This document shows, piece after piece, positions 1 through 9,025 of a stretch of 64,000 nt of DNA. The notes below the pieces were generated by a model. That model saw nothing but the letters and a program-made list of their open reading frames with translations. It was not told the DNA's origin and did not search any database. The stretch lies in NCBI GenBank assembly GCA_021151625.1, contig JAGKWY010000027.1, positions 1-64,000 on the forward strand. The letters run 5' to 3'. Positions within the stretch are counted from its first letter, which is position 1, and the number at the start of each line of letters is the position of its first letter. Position numbers and translations under genes: made by a program. This DNA is from Gammaproteobacteria bacterium. GTDB taxonomy: Bacteria > Pseudomonadota > Gammaproteobacteria > Pseudomonadales > Cellvibrionaceae.

Positions 1-50
1 CGCAGGGCTACATCAAATGGCTCGTTTTCTTTGATTTTTACTGAAGGCAT
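1..50 (-). CDS. rpsU: 30S ribosomal protein S21, 5' end only
   Basis: Leftward reading frame starting with ATG at 50 and running off the left edge. The 16 visible residues begin MPSVKIKENEPFDVAL, which is the conserved S21 N-terminus. A purine-rich AAAGG lies just before the start. S21 is a small-subunit protein, and its gene usually heads the rpsU-dnaG-rpoD operon with tsaD divergent, exactly as here. A possible promoter reads TTGACC (117-122) and TATCCA (93-98) on the minus strand, but it is weak. Most of the gene lies outside the window. Confidence 0.93.
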   Translation of the reverse strand, partial: MPSVKIKENEPFDVAL

Positions 51-283
51 GTCGTTACCTTTAAATTAATAGTGCTTGAAAATGATGTCTTGTGGATAGT
101 TACCAGTATAAAACACGGTCAAGTATCCGAGGGGTGCGGATTCTATACGCTTATTCCCCCTATCGCAACCTTGGGCGGTGTCTTCCGAGTGGAGTTTCGC
201 TGGGTTTTCTCCGGCCGGGGGATTATCATAGCCGCCCTTTTCGGTACGTTAGAGTGCCGGACAACAAAGATTTGAGGTTGGTT

Positions 284-1312
284 ATGCGCGTGTTGGGGCT
301 GGAAACATCCTGCGATGAAACCGGTGTGGCTGTTTATGACAGCGAGCGCGGCCTATTGGCCCATGTGCTTTATACCCAAATCGCCCTGCATGCGGAGTAT
401 GGTGGCGTAGTGCCTGAACTGGCCTCGCGCGACCATGTGCGCAAGTTGCTCCCCCTTATTAATGAAGTAATGGAAAAAAGTGGTACCAATGCAGGCGATA
501 TAGATGCAATTGCCTACACCTCTGGTCCCGGCCTGGTAGGCGCCTTGATGGTTGGTGCTTCATTCGGGCGCTCGCTTGCTTATGCCTGGAAAGTGCCGGC
601 AATTGGTGTCCATCATATGGAAGGTCACTTGCTTGCGCCTATGCTGGAGGCAAAACCGCCTGAGTTTCCGTTTGTGGCGCTGCTGGTTTCTGGCGGCCAC
701 ACCCAACTCGTCAAAGTCAATGCATTGGGCGAATACGAATTGCTGGGTGAATCAATTGATGATGCTGCCGGCGAGGCTTTCGACAAGGCCGCCAAAATGC
801 TCGATCTGGATTATCCCGGCGGCCCACAGGTTGCCAAACTCGCTGAGCGTGGAGTTGAAGGACGATTTAAGTTTCCGCGCCCCATGGTGGATCGTCCTGG
901 TTTGGACTTCAGTTTTAGCGGATTAAAAACGGCAACCCTCACGGCGGTAAATGCTCACAAGCAGGTAAATGGTTTGCCTGATGATCAAACCTGTGCAGAT
1001 ATCGCCAATGCATTTCAGGCGGCGGTCGTGGATACGCTGGTGATTAAATGCAAGCGTGCACTCGAGCAAGCCAGAATGAAAACCCTGGTGATTGCTGGCG
1101 GCGTATCTGCCAATAAAAAATTGCGCGCTGATCTGGATGCTGAGCTTGCCAAAATCGGTGCAAAAGTATTTTACGCTCGCCACGAATTTTGTACCGACAA
1201 TGGCGCCATGATTGCCTATGCCGGCTGTCAGCGATTATTGGCGGGGCAGCATGAAGAGCTGGCGATTAGTATCAAAGCCCGCTGGCCGCTGGATTCGCTT
1301 TCACCGCTTTAA
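284..1312 (+). CDS. tsaD: tRNA N6-threonylcarbamoyladenosine transferase subunit TsaD
   Basis: Cytoplasmic ASKHA-fold protein that transfers threonylcarbamoyl to A37 of ANN-decoding tRNAs together with TsaB and TsaE. The frame is open upstream to 92, but the ATG at 284 is preferred: it has GAGG seven bases upstream and gives 342 residues, the usual family length, starting MRVLGLETSCDET. The metal-binding pair H111 and H115 is seen in HMEGH, followed by the nucleotide-binding SGGHTQL segment and a late FCTDNGAMIAYAG motif. It is divergent from rpsU and lies 30 bp upstream of folB. The gene appears intact. Confidence 0.96.
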   Translation: MRVLGLETSCDETGVAVYDSERGLLAHVLYTQIALHAEYGGVVPELASRDHVRKLLPLINEVMEKSGTNAGDIDAIAYTSGPGLVGALMVGASFGRSLAYAWKVPAIGVHHMEGHLLAPMLEAKPPEFPFVALLVSGGHTQLVKVNALGEYELLGESIDDAAGEAFDKAAKMLDLDYPGGPQVAKLAERGVEGRFKFPRPMVDRPGLDFSFSGLKTATLTAVNAHKQVNGLPDDQTCADIANAFQAAVVDTLVIKCKRALEQARMKTLVIAGGVSANKKLRADLDAELAKIGAKVFYARHEFCTDNGAMIAYAGCQRLLAGQHEELAISIKARWPLDSLSPL

Positions 1313-1342
1313 TTTCCTTTCAACTTTTAGCAGACGCTGATT

Positions 1343-1714
1343 ATGGATATTGTGTACATCCGCGATTTACGTATCGACACCATCATTGGAATTTACGACT
1401 GGGAGCGCGAGGTGCGCCAAACTGTCAGTATCGATCTGGAAATGGCCAGTGATATTAGTAAAGCGGCGGCAACTGACGATATTCAATTCGCGCTCAATTA
1501 CAAAGCGGTTTCCAAGCGTTTGATTGCCTATGTGGAGAATCGCAATGCGCTACTGGTGGAAACTCTTGCTGAAGAAATTGCACAGGTAATTCGCACGGAG
1601 TTTGATGTGCCCTGGTTGCGTTTGCGGTTAAGTAAACCGGGCGCGGTGCGCGGCGCGCGCGATGTAGGTCTGATTATCGAGCGCGGTACGCGACCAGAGG
1701 GTTTGCCTGTATGA
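1343..1714 (+). CDS. folB: Dihydroneopterin aldolase
   Basis: 123-residue protein that converts dihydroneopterin to 6-hydroxymethyl-dihydropterin in folate synthesis. The N-terminus MDIVYIRDLRIDTIIGIYDWE carries the typical family IxGIYxWE signature. The middle part has the conserved active-site lysine region in FALNYKAVSKRL, and the C-terminal half has the VETLAEEIAQ and LRLSKPGAVRGARDVG segments. It overlaps folK by four bases (ATGA), so the two are translationally coupled. The Shine-Dalgarno is weak. A FolX-type epimerase is an alternative within the family, but the adjacency to folK favours FolB. Confidence 0.93.
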   Translation: MDIVYIRDLRIDTIIGIYDWEREVRQTVSIDLEMASDISKAAATDDIQFALNYKAVSKRLIAYVENRNALLVETLAEEIAQVIRTEFDVPWLRLRLSKPGAVRGARDVGLIIERGTRPEGLPV

Positions 1715-2226
1715 CGGCAATTTATTTAAGCCTCGGCAGTAATGTGGATCGCCATAAACATATTTTGGCTGCACTGGATGCGTTAAATAATTTACTGGGT
1801 GACTTGGTGGTTTCGTCGGTGTACGAAAGTAAGTCAGTTGGATTTGATGGCAGTAACTTTTTTAATTTGGTAGTGGGTGCGCAAACGGGTCTATCAATCG
1901 CAGAGCTATCTGAAAATTTAAAACGCATTGAAGATGATAATGGTCGCAAGCGCAACGGTCCCAAATTCAGTCCCCGTACGTTGGATATTGATATTCTGAC
2001 CTACGGGGATTTTGTTGGTGTTGAAAGTGGAATTGAATTACCGCGCGCAGAAATCACTAAAAACGCATTTGTCCTTTTACCGCTTGCCGAAATAGCCCCC
2101 TCCGCTTTACATCCCCAATTGCAAATGCCCTATCAACATCTGTGGGCTGAGTATGATCAGGCCTCGCAAAAGCTATGGTCGATTGATTTTGAGTGGCAGG
2201 GAAGAGCTATCTCTATCGAGCGTTAG
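1711..2226 (+). CDS. folK: 6-hydroxymethyl-7,8-dihydropterin pyrophosphokinase (HPPK)
   Basis: 171-residue HPPK, which takes the FolB product and adds pyrophosphate from ATP before FolP acts. It begins MTAIYLSLGSNVD, the standard HPPK opening. It contains the KRIEDDNGRKR ATP-binding segment and the PRTLDIDIL motif whose two aspartates hold magnesium. Its start overlaps the folB stop, and its own stop overlaps the stop of the leftward gene at 2223 by four bases, so the two genes converge with no spacer and no obvious terminator. Length and motifs are complete. Confidence 0.95.
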   Translation: MTAIYLSLGSNVDRHKHILAALDALNNLLGDLVVSSVYESKSVGFDGSNFFNLVVGAQTGLSIAELSENLKRIEDDNGRKRNGPKFSPRTLDIDILTYGDFVGVESGIELPRAEITKNAFVLLPLAEIAPSALHPQLQMPYQHLWAEYDQASQKLWSIDFEWQGRAISIER

Positions 2227-3065
2227 TTTTTCTGCGTAAGCCAATAAGTTTCAATCATGCTGTACCCCTTGGGGTCATACTTTTCTAGTCCTTTTTTATC
2301 AAAAGGGTAGTAGGGACCGCCAACAAAATACATGGATGTCAGGTCGGCAAAGTATTCAAATTCATTGGTTGTAGCATAGGCCGGTTTAAGCAATCTTCCT
2401 TTGTAGTCTTTTACCGATTGATAAAGCCCATTGCTGCGAGAGTTCAACCAAATATCTATAATTGGCTGATACTGGTATGTCCATTCCAAAAAATGCCAGG
2501 CATGAGCTAGCTCATGAACAATCAGATGCTTATTCCATAAGTTGGTTTGGCGCAAATAATTGTCGGCGCTGTAAATTACCACTGCATTATTCCAGCGGTC
2601 ATCATGTAATGAGTAGTGGTCTATTTTGCGATGGATATATCGCGCACCATTGTCTTCACCGCCTAATTGATGTTCTGGGCCCCGCATAATATAGAACGTC
2701 ACGGTTTTCAGTTTTGCGTGTGTTGTATAAGGAAATTTGGTGAAAACCATATCCAGTGTTTTTGTCAGGCGAGCAACTGCTTTATCGTAAATTTCTTTAT
2801 CATCCGGGTTTTCGGGGCGCTCAATAAAGATTGGCCAATGGCTATTGCTGCGATCATAAAATCGCTCCGGGTAACGGTAATTAACCCGGGTTTGCTTTGG
2901 AATATCCAGTTGGACTTCGGCGGCGGGTTGTTTGCCACATTTGCGCGGATCATCAGTAAAGATGGTTTTTCCATCAGCTGCTTTGCAGCTGAGTATTGCT
3001 GCGGCAATAGAGTGGCAAAAAAGGAAAAGCAAACTTCCTGGTAGGTAAATCGATATCCTTAACAT
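2223..3065 (-). CDS. Secreted HExxH protein of unknown function with DUF4124-like N-terminus
   Basis: 280-residue protein from ATG 3065; the frame continues upstream to 3140, but only the 3065 start places a signal peptide (MLRISIYLPGSLLFLFCHS...) at the N-terminus. After the signal comes a CKAADGKTIFTDDPRKC segment resembling the DUF4124 domain of periplasmic proteins. The middle contains a clear zinc-protease-like motif, HELAHAWH, with H184, E185 and H188. A glutamate that could be the third ligand lies further on (NEFEYFADL). This layout fits a gluzincin-like periplasmic metallopeptidase, but I do not recognise the family, and activity is inferred only from the motif. It may be co-transcribed with the upstream corA gene 65 bp away. 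Confidence 0.75.
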   Translation of the reverse strand: MLRISIYLPGSLLFLFCHSIAAAILSCKAADGKTIFTDDPRKCGKQPAAEVQLDIPKQTRVNYRYPERFYDRSNSHWPIFIERPENPDDKEIYDKAVARLTKTLDMVFTKFPYTTHAKLKTVTFYIMRGPEHQLGGEDNGARYIHRKIDHYSLHDDRWNNAVVIYSADNYLRQTNLWNKHLIVHELAHAWHFLEWTYQYQPIIDIWLNSRSNGLYQSVKDYKGRLLKPAYATTNEFEYFADLTSMYFVGGPYYPFDKKGLEKYDPKGYSMIETYWLTQKN

Positions 3066-3130
3066 AGAGACTCTTGATGGCTGTAATTGATAGCTGTAAT
3101 TGATAAATTGGTAGGGGGAATGGATTTTAC

Positions 3131-4096
3131 CTAAAGCCATTTTTTATAAGCGACAATCCCAAAGCCTGTCGCAATCAGCAGCATTGCACCCAGTGTATAA
3201 AAATAACCGTAGGTGGCGTGTAGTTCGGGCATATTATCGAAGTTCATGCCGTAAATTCCTGCAATAAATGTGAGCGGTACAAAAATCGCGGTGATCACGG
3301 TTAGCACTTTCATGGTGTTGTTGAGCTGGTGCGAACTGATAGATAAGTAACCGTTGATCAGGTCGCCGCAGATTTCGTAATACATTGTGGTCAACCCGTG
3401 CAGGCGTTCGCAGCGCTCAAATAAATCTTGTAAGGCATGCTCTATATCACCATCCTCATCAATTAAGCGTTGGGGAATATCCTTTAACAGATTGGTAACG
3501 AGTTTTTCGTGGTAGCTGAAAATTCGTTTTAGTTTGCGCAGGCGCGATTGATAGGCAATTAGCTCGCGCATAACTTCATCATTAGGTTTTTCCTGCATTG
3601 AATCTTCCAGTTCGGTAAGCGAAGGTTCAAAGGCAAGAACAGTTTCCAAATAGCGCCCTACTGAAAAACGCATGATGCGCGACGCAAGCAGCCCTGGACT
3701 TACCAATAAATTTTCGCTGTGTGCGTTCTCCCAGTAATAGCTGATACCCATGGCGTTGCGCGGATGGCAGCTGATAAGGCAGCGATCACCGGCAAACAGC
3801 GCAATAGTCATCTGTTGAATGGTAAGGTCTTTATTAAATTCGGTGATGCCGCGATACAGCAGTAAAGTGTAATTATCAAAAGTCTCTGTTTTGGGCGGAT
3901 GGCGAAAACGTTGTACGTCTTCCACGGCTAGCGGGTGGCACTCCATGTTGAGTAAAAATTGTTTTTCTACAGCAGGTTCTTCCCCTAGTAAATCTATCCA
4001 GATGTGGCCGTTGTTATCGCGTTGCCAGCGCTCGATAAGTTCCTGGCCGCCTTGCAGATGTTCGCCGTGAATAGTGAGTAATTGAGTTCTGATCAT
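3131..4096 (-). CDS. corA: CorA-family divalent cation transporter
   Basis: 321-residue inner-membrane channel of the CorA/ZntB (2-TM-GxN) family, likely moving Mg2+ or a related divalent ion. The long cytoplasmic N-terminal domain (about 1-255) is rich in charged helices. Two membrane spans follow near the C-terminus, separated by a loop with the signature YGMNF (about residues 282-286), and the protein ends in a basic tail (YKKWL). The length matches the family. Whether the ion is magnesium, cobalt or zinc cannot be read from sequence, so the symbol refers to the family. It lies 28 bp downstream of the pteridine reductase gene and is probably in the same leftward operon. Confidence 0.88.
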   Translation of the reverse strand: MIRTQLLTIHGEHLQGGQELIERWQRDNNGHIWIDLLGEEPAVEKQFLLNMECHPLAVEDVQRFRHPPKTETFDNYTLLLYRGITEFNKDLTIQQMTIALFAGDRCLISCHPRNAMGISYYWENAHSENLLVSPGLLASRIMRFSVGRYLETVLAFEPSLTELEDSMQEKPNDEVMRELIAYQSRLRKLKRIFSYHEKLVTNLLKDIPQRLIDEDGDIEHALQDLFERCERLHGLTTMYYEICGDLINGYLSISSHQLNNTMKVLTVITAIFVPLTFIAGIYGMNFDNMPELHATYGYFYTLGAMLLIATGFGIVAYKKWL

Positions 4097-4124
4097 TATA
4101 AGTAAATACCGATAGTCGCTCGGG

Positions 4125-4916
4125 TTAAATTGTCAGTGTGCGGCCGCCATCGACAGTAATAATTTGCCCGGTAATATAGGGGGCGTCTTTGGCTAAAAAT
4201 AAAATAGTGCGTGCAATATCCTGTACTTGACCTCTCTGCAGTAACGGAATCTGCGAGAGCATTTTTTCTTTGTTTTCATCAGAGAGTTGTTCTTCGGTTT
4301 TTTTGTAGTGATCTTCTGGCCACAGGATTGCCCCCGGTGCAATTCCGTTAACGCGAACCTCAGGCGCCAGTTCCTGGGCAAGACTTTTGGTCAGCATTAT
4401 ATTGCCGGCTTTGGCGATGGAGTAAATGCTATGTTTCTTCAGCGGCCGTTGCGCGTAAATATCCGCAATATTGATAATGCAGCCATGCGCCAGCTTTAAA
4501 TGTGGCGCTAATGCCTGGGCTAAAAAGAACGGAGCTTTGAGGTTGGAATTAATCAGGCTGTCCCAGTCTTCAGTGGAGGCTTCGCCGATTGGTGTGGGGA
4601 AAAAACTGGAAGCGTTGTTCACTAATAGATCCAGGCGTTGCCAGTGTGTTGCGCTTTGTTGCGCAAGGCTGATGACCTGGGTGTGATCATTAAGATCTGC
4701 CGCTATTCCCGTCGCGGAATTTTCACGCTCGCTGTTTAAATCATCGATAAGGTCCCGGGCGGCTTTGGCGGAGTGATTGTAATGCACAATAACATTAAAA
4801 CCGGCAGCGTGGAGGTGACGCGCAATTTCTGCACCTATGCGTTTGGCTGCACCGGTTATCAGGGCAACCTTGGTGTGATTGCTGGTGGATTGATTATTGG
4901 CAGTTGATCCGGGCAT
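4125..4916 (-). CDS. Pteridine reductase, FolM-like short-chain dehydrogenase
   Basis: 263-residue SDR enzyme that probably reduces dihydropterins or dihydrofolate with NADPH. The Rossmann motif is TGAAKRIG near residue 21; the RIG form is typical of FolM and pteridine reductases rather than ordinary TGxxxGIG SDRs. The catalytic YxxxK is seen in YSIAKAG, preceded by an IINIADIYAQRP segment. The C-terminus has the usual PYITGQIITVDGGRTL ending. Its position close to folB-folK supports a role in folate or biopterin metabolism. It lies 19 bp after cca and is likely translated from the same message. The substrate is inferred. Confidence 0.87.
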   Translation of the reverse strand: MPGSTANNQSTSNHTKVALITGAAKRIGAEIARHLHAAGFNVIVHYNHSAKAARDLIDDLNSERENSATGIAADLNDHTQVISLAQQSATHWQRLDLLVNNASSFFPTPIGEASTEDWDSLINSNLKAPFFLAQALAPHLKLAHGCIINIADIYAQRPLKKHSIYSIAKAGNIMLTKSLAQELAPEVRVNGIAPGAILWPEDHYKKTEEQLSDENKEKMLSQIPLLQRGQVQDIARTILFLAKDAPYITGQIITVDGGRTLTI

Positions 4917-4935
4917 GGCTTTTTCTCCTGCAATA

Positions 4936-6171
4936 TTATTCCACGACGGAATATTCTTGCTTTAATTGCGTGATCTGGTCGAGTCGCAAACGTGTAATAG
5001 CTTCTCCAAATGCCTGGCCGGTAATGCCCTGCGCGCGCAGGGGCGCTAAATCCAGTTGTTGACTGGCTGTTAATGCGCGGCGAAAAAAATCTGCTTGTGG
5101 ATAATTGCGATTTTCAAAACCGGTGCGGCCGCGCGCATCTGCTTCGCAGCAGACCAAAAATTGCTGGAAGCGCTCAGGGCGACGAAATGCATCATTACCT
5201 TGCAATACTTTTAATACGGTAGCCGGCTTTAACTCCATGGCTCTGTGGCAATGGGTGTGCCATTGGGCCACCATCAATGCCAGTTCTTTGTAATCGCGTG
5301 GTGCCGCCACTCGTTCACACAATTGCTTTACCAGTGGCAAGCTGCGCTCCTCATGTGCGATATGGCGCGGCCATTCTTCCTGTGGTGTGGCGGCTTTGCC
5401 TAAATCATGCAGCAGGGTTGCAAAGCGGATGCAGGGGTTAATCGATAATTTTGCTGCTTGCTGCAGACTCATTAACGTATGTATACCTGTGTCTATTTCC
5501 GGGTGGTGTACGGCAGTTTGTGGTACCCCAAAGAGTGCATTAATTTCCGGGAAGATTTTTTCCAGTGCGCGGCACTCGCGCAATACCTGGATAAAAATTT
5601 CCGGGTTGGGCTCTGCCAGCGCGCGCTCGGTTTCTTTCCAGATACGTTCGGCAACCAGATGATCAACCTCACCATTGCTTACCATTGTTTGCATGAGCGA
5701 TACAGTCTCATCGGCAACGCGAAAACCGTATTGATGATAGCGCGCTGCAAAGCGGGCGATGCGCAGGATTCTTACCGGGTCTTCTGCAAAGGCAGGCGAT
5801 ACATGTCGCAGCAGCTTTTGTTGCAGATCAGCCTGGCCGCCATAGGGATCGATAATCTTGCCCTGCTCATCTTCGGCCATGGCATTGATGGTCAGGTCGC
5901 GGCGGATAAGGTCATCTTCCAGCGTCACTTCATGTCCGCAATGAAAACTGAAGCCGGTATAGCCATGGCCGGTTTTGCGCTCGGTACGGGCGAGGGCGTA
6001 TTCCTCTTTAGTCTGTGGATGTAGAAATACCGGGAAGTCTTTTCCCACGGCCACATAGCCCTCCGCATGCATTTGTTCGGGGGTTGCCCCGACCACTACC
6101 CAGTCGCGCTCTGTGACTGCACGACCTAATAGTTTGTCTCTAACTGCGCCACCTACCAAAAATGTTTTCAT
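4936..6171 (-). CDS. cca: Multifunctional CCA-adding tRNA nucleotidyltransferase
   Basis: 411-residue class II CCA enzyme with an HD phosphohydrolase domain, nearly the length of the E. coli protein (412). The head domain has GGAVRDKLLG and ERDWVVVGATP near the N-terminus, then RRDLTINAMA, which contribute to nucleotide and metal binding. The C-terminal HD domain is seen in LLHDLGKAATP. The enzyme adds and repairs the CCA end of tRNAs in the cytoplasm. The ATG at 6171 gives the standard MKTFLVGGAVRD start. It heads the leftward cca-pteridine reductase-corA group. Nothing unusual was seen. Confidence 0.96.
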   Translation of the reverse strand: MKTFLVGGAVRDKLLGRAVTERDWVVVGATPEQMHAEGYVAVGKDFPVFLHPQTKEEYALARTERKTGHGYTGFSFHCGHEVTLEDDLIRRDLTINAMAEDEQGKIIDPYGGQADLQQKLLRHVSPAFAEDPVRILRIARFAARYHQYGFRVADETVSLMQTMVSNGEVDHLVAERIWKETERALAEPNPEIFIQVLRECRALEKIFPEINALFGVPQTAVHHPEIDTGIHTLMSLQQAAKLSINPCIRFATLLHDLGKAATPQEEWPRHIAHEERSLPLVKQLCERVAAPRDYKELALMVAQWHTHCHRAMELKPATVLKVLQGNDAFRRPERFQQFLVCCEADARGRTGFENRNYPQADFFRRALTASQQLDLAPLRAQGITGQAFGEAITRLRLDQITQLKQEYSVVE

Positions 6172-6337
6172 AACTCATGCTTATTAAAAAGTTACCGCGA
6201 CCCAATTGTTGGAGAATTATAGGTGAATAGCGGTGATAAAAAAATCTACAAAATGACTTGTGGCTGAACAGAAATTAAATTACTCTCGTCCAACTTAACA
6301 AATTCATCTAACCATAGAACAAAATATTATGTATTCA

Positions 6338-7311
6338 ATGAATTCCCTAAAACATCGCCAAGTAACCCTGCGACCAATTTTTTGGTGCATGGTCATTGCG
6401 CGTGTTTGGGCGGAATTTGTTGATTAGTGTTTTAATCGTTGTAAACAAAGGCCGCAGCATAAACGATGCTACGGCAATCCTTTGCCATTTTTTGGCAATA
6501 CCGAATGATTTATTTTGCTGCATCGATTGGCATTTTCCCCAATATGCCGGTGGTTTACTGGTCTGCGCAATTTATTCCGTCGGGTTTAGTCGCGGTGATT
6601 TTTGCGTTATCACCTTTCGTTACAGGCTTGATGACTTTGCTATTACTCAAGCAAAACCCTTTCACGCTTAAAAAAGTATTGGCTCTTTTGTTGGCGCTAA
6701 TTGGTTTAGTGGTAATTTTTTATCATCAATTCCATTTTGATTTTCGTTCGGTGTATGGAATCTCCGGCATTTTATTGTCCTGCGTGTTGTTCAGTTTTAG
6801 CAGTGTGTGGGTAAAAAAATTGACCGAGCAGCAAGCTGTGAATGTAGATGCATTTCATCAGGCGACAGGTGCGTTGTTGTTTTCCTTGCCTGGGCTGCTG
6901 TTGAGTTGGTGGTTGATGGATGGCGAACTTCCACAATCTGTTTCAGTGAAGTCGGCGGGTTCGATTGTGTATTTGGCAATAGTGGGCTCGTTGGTGGGAG
7001 CGGCACTGTTTTTTTATATTTTGCAGCGCTTGTCAGCCAGTGCAGTATCGCTAATTACGCTCATGACGCCGGTGCTCGCCATTATGTTGGGCAAGAATCT
7101 GGCGGATGAGGAGTTGTCGGCACAAACCTTAATTGGTGTTGCCCTGGTCTTGGTGGCACTGTTGTTTTACTCCCCGTTTTCGTGGAAGGGTATTGCTAGC
7201 TGGTGCTCACAAAAGTTGCTTGCGGGTTTGCAGTCTCGCGCCATTGTGGCGGAAGAAAATCCGGAATCTGCATTGCAGGATGCAAGAGACGACATGATTC
7301 GCTTTAAATGA
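6338..7311 (+). pseudogene. EamA/DMT-family permease with a disrupted 5' end
   Basis: The open part (ATG 6466 to 7311, 281 residues) encodes eight or so hydrophobic segments of a drug/metabolite transporter. The first EamA repeat, however, begins only at its third span (IGIFPNMPVVYWSAQ), followed by FALSPFVTGLMTLLLLK and a complete second repeat (GSLVGAALFFYILQRL). The family normally has two more spans before this point. Upstream, the same frame has stops at 6421, 6433, 6442 and 6460. Another frame offers a short peptide from ATG 6338 (MNSLKHRQVTLRPIFW...) that ends at 6427, and a third frame has a hydrophobic stretch from 6396. This suggests that the start of the gene has been broken up. 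The remaining C-terminal piece could still be translated from 6466, but would lack part of the fold. The rest of the 6172-6337 gap holds nothing I recognise. Confidence 0.6.
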
Positions 7312-7322
7312 GTTGTTTTGGT

Positions 7323-7350
7323 GCGCGCCCGGGTGGCGCGCTTGGTTTTT
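7323..7350 (+). terminator. Possible rho-independent terminator
   Basis: Arms GCGCGCC (7323-7329) and GGCGCGC (7335-7341) with a 5-base loop, followed by TTGGTTTTT. It lies just after the permease reading frame and fits its end. The T tract is interrupted, so this is a moderate call. Confidence 0.5.
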
Positions 7351-7540
7351 GTGCACCAACTTTGTGCCTTGGTGGGTTTTGTTTTGGGTATGCAATCTTG
7401 TATTCAATCTGCAATACATTGATTTTTATATAAAAAATAAAATTGGCTTGCTCCCTGCAATACTTGGATCAAGCTAGCGTGAATTATCAATAGCTGCCTC
7501 AAAACAAACTAGTAAAGACCATTAATTAGAGGACAAACTC

Positions 7541-8248
7541 ATGAAGAAGATGAAACAAACATTAATCGCTGGTGCGGTAGCTCTTTCTGCTTTTGCAGGT
7601 TTTGCTGTTCCTGCGGCGCATGCGGAAACAGTTGCGTCGGTTGCTGTTGCAAACATGTACTACTGGAGAGGTTTGGATCTCGGGAAGGGCGATCCAGCAT
7701 TGATTGCTGATGTGGCAGTAAAATCAAATGGCTTCTATGGTGGTCTTTGGGCCTCTTCAGGCGACGCGGGCCTTGGAACTGAATACGACTTCTACGCAGG
7801 TTATGGTTTCACTGCTGGCCCAGTGTCGTTGGATTTCAACTACACCACTTATATGTATCCTTCAGTACCTGATAGCGACCCGGATGATGGTGAAGCACCA
7901 GAGAATCTTGGTTTCGATGATGTATCTGACGTTGCGGTTACAGCAAGTTTAAAGCCGTCTGACGATGTCACGTTAACTCTGATGCACCGCATAGGTGTGG
8001 GTGACATCCTGGCTGATGATGACTATACCTACACTACTTTCACTGCAGCTTTCGGCAAGTTTAGTGCGTTGGTTGGTACTCACAGTGATGATTCTGGTGC
8101 TTATGACGGGTTGACTCACTTGGATTTGAGCTACGCCTACAGTAGCAACCTGACATTAACTCTGGGTAAAGTTGTTGATCAAGGTGAAGCTGAGTGGAAT
8201 GACGAACTGAAGTTTGTTGTTAAGCTGTCTCTGCCTCTGGGAGAGTAA
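7541..8248 (+). CDS. TorF/Gcw_chp-family putative outer-membrane porin
   Basis: 235-residue protein with a signal peptide (MKKMKQTLIAGAVALSAFAG...AHA) and a mature part made of alternating beta-type strands rich in Gly, Tyr and Asp. The opening of the mature region (VASVAVANMYYWRGLDLG) and the GLWASSGDAG and YDFYAGYGF stretches match the conserved bacterial family TIGR02001, often annotated as TorF porin. It ends in LKFVVKLSLPLG, an outer-membrane-like C-terminus. Its substrate is unknown. An AGAGG-type Shine-Dalgarno precedes the start. It is a single-gene unit closed by a strong terminator at 8271. The upstream 7351-7540 region is AT-rich and could hold the promoter, but I see no convincing -35/-10 pair. 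Confidence 0.82.
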   Translation: MKKMKQTLIAGAVALSAFAGFAVPAAHAETVASVAVANMYYWRGLDLGKGDPALIADVAVKSNGFYGGLWASSGDAGLGTEYDFYAGYGFTAGPVSLDFNYTTYMYPSVPDSDPDDGEAPENLGFDDVSDVAVTASLKPSDDVTLTLMHRIGVGDILADDDYTYTTFTAAFGKFSALVGTHSDDSGAYDGLTHLDLSYAYSSNLTLTLGKVVDQGEAEWNDELKFVVKLSLPLGE

Positions 8249-8270
8249 TTTTTATAGATTTTTTTGTTAA

Positions 8271-8299
8271 AAAAAACGAGCAGTTGCTCGTTTTTTTTT
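8271..8299 (+). terminator. Rho-independent terminator of the porin gene
   Basis: Arms AAAAAACGAGCA (8271-8282) and TGCTCGTTTTTT (8285-8296) with a two-base loop, continuing into a T run. This is a clear intrinsic terminator 22 bp after the porin stop. Confidence 0.9.
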
Positions 8300-8361
8300 A
8301 TTAATATTTAGGTATTATTTCTCCAAACTTTTTAAAGAGCTTTATTGATTAAGGAACGTCA

Positions 8362-9012
8362 ATGAAAAAATATGTCTTTGTATTGTTGGTGTTGGGTTGC
8401 GTTGCTGCATTTGTTTTTAGTTTTCTTGGTGCTACTACCGTTAGCGTAAAAGGTCATGAAGTATCCGAAGTTACGGTTAATAAAAGCAATGATGAATTAA
8501 ATGTTGTCAACGATAAGTCGCTCACCGGACATTCTTCAGTGTCATCTATATCAGCAATACACTCCTCCTATGCTTCAAGTGAGGCGTCGGTTATTTCTGG
8601 AGCAGAAAGACCATGGGCTCCTTTTTCTCCCTCGCAAGAAACTCAAAATAAAGTTGATGGTGTTATTGGTGAGTTTTCTACACCTCCTACTCGTGCGTTT
8701 ATCAAAATAGATCCACATTTTCTAGAGCAAATTGAGATTGATGGAATTTATGATATTCCTATTCCTGATGGGGCTGACGCCGATATGCATGTTGTCAACA
8801 TTGAAAAAAAGGATGGGTTAACTAACGTGGTTGGTCATCTTTCGGGGTATCCGGAGTCTTATTACATTGGTTTTAGTTATGATAAGGAGGGGCACATTTA
8901 TGGAGAAATAACAACTGAGACATCAAACTATAGTATTAAAACTTATTATGGGCAGCCGGTGGTAATAAAGGTTTTGCCAGAAATGGAAAAAACTCAAAGA
9001 AATGATTTTTAA
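8362..9012 (+). CDS. Secreted protein resembling a detached metalloprotease propeptide
   Basis: 216 residues. A hydrophobic N-terminal segment (MKKYVFVLLVLGCVAAFVFSF) acts as a signal peptide or anchor. Residues about 45-85 are Ser-rich and low in complexity. The second half (about 110-205) has a beta-rich pattern: PIPDGADADMHVVNIEKK, then VVGHLSGYPESYYIGFSYD, then HIYGEITTETSNYSIK. That order (penetrating pattern of a -VxGxLxGxPxS-, then -GxIxTxxxxYxIxxxxG-) is what is seen in the N-terminal propeptide of many bacterial reprolysin-like proteases. The next gene, 13 bp on, is such a protease without a propeptide. I therefore infer that this is its chaperone or inhibitor supplied from a separate gene. 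No family match is certain, and the function is not shown. Confidence 0.6.
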   Translation: MKKYVFVLLVLGCVAAFVFSFLGATTVSVKGHEVSEVTVNKSNDELNVVNDKSLTGHSSVSSISAIHSSYASSEASVISGAERPWAPFSPSQETQNKVDGVIGEFSTPPTRAFIKIDPHFLEQIEIDGIYDIPIPDGADADMHVVNIEKKDGLTNVVGHLSGYPESYYIGFSYDKEGHIYGEITTETSNYSIKTYYGQPVVIKVLPEMEKTQRNDF

Positions 9013-9025
9013 AGGAAGATTTACT

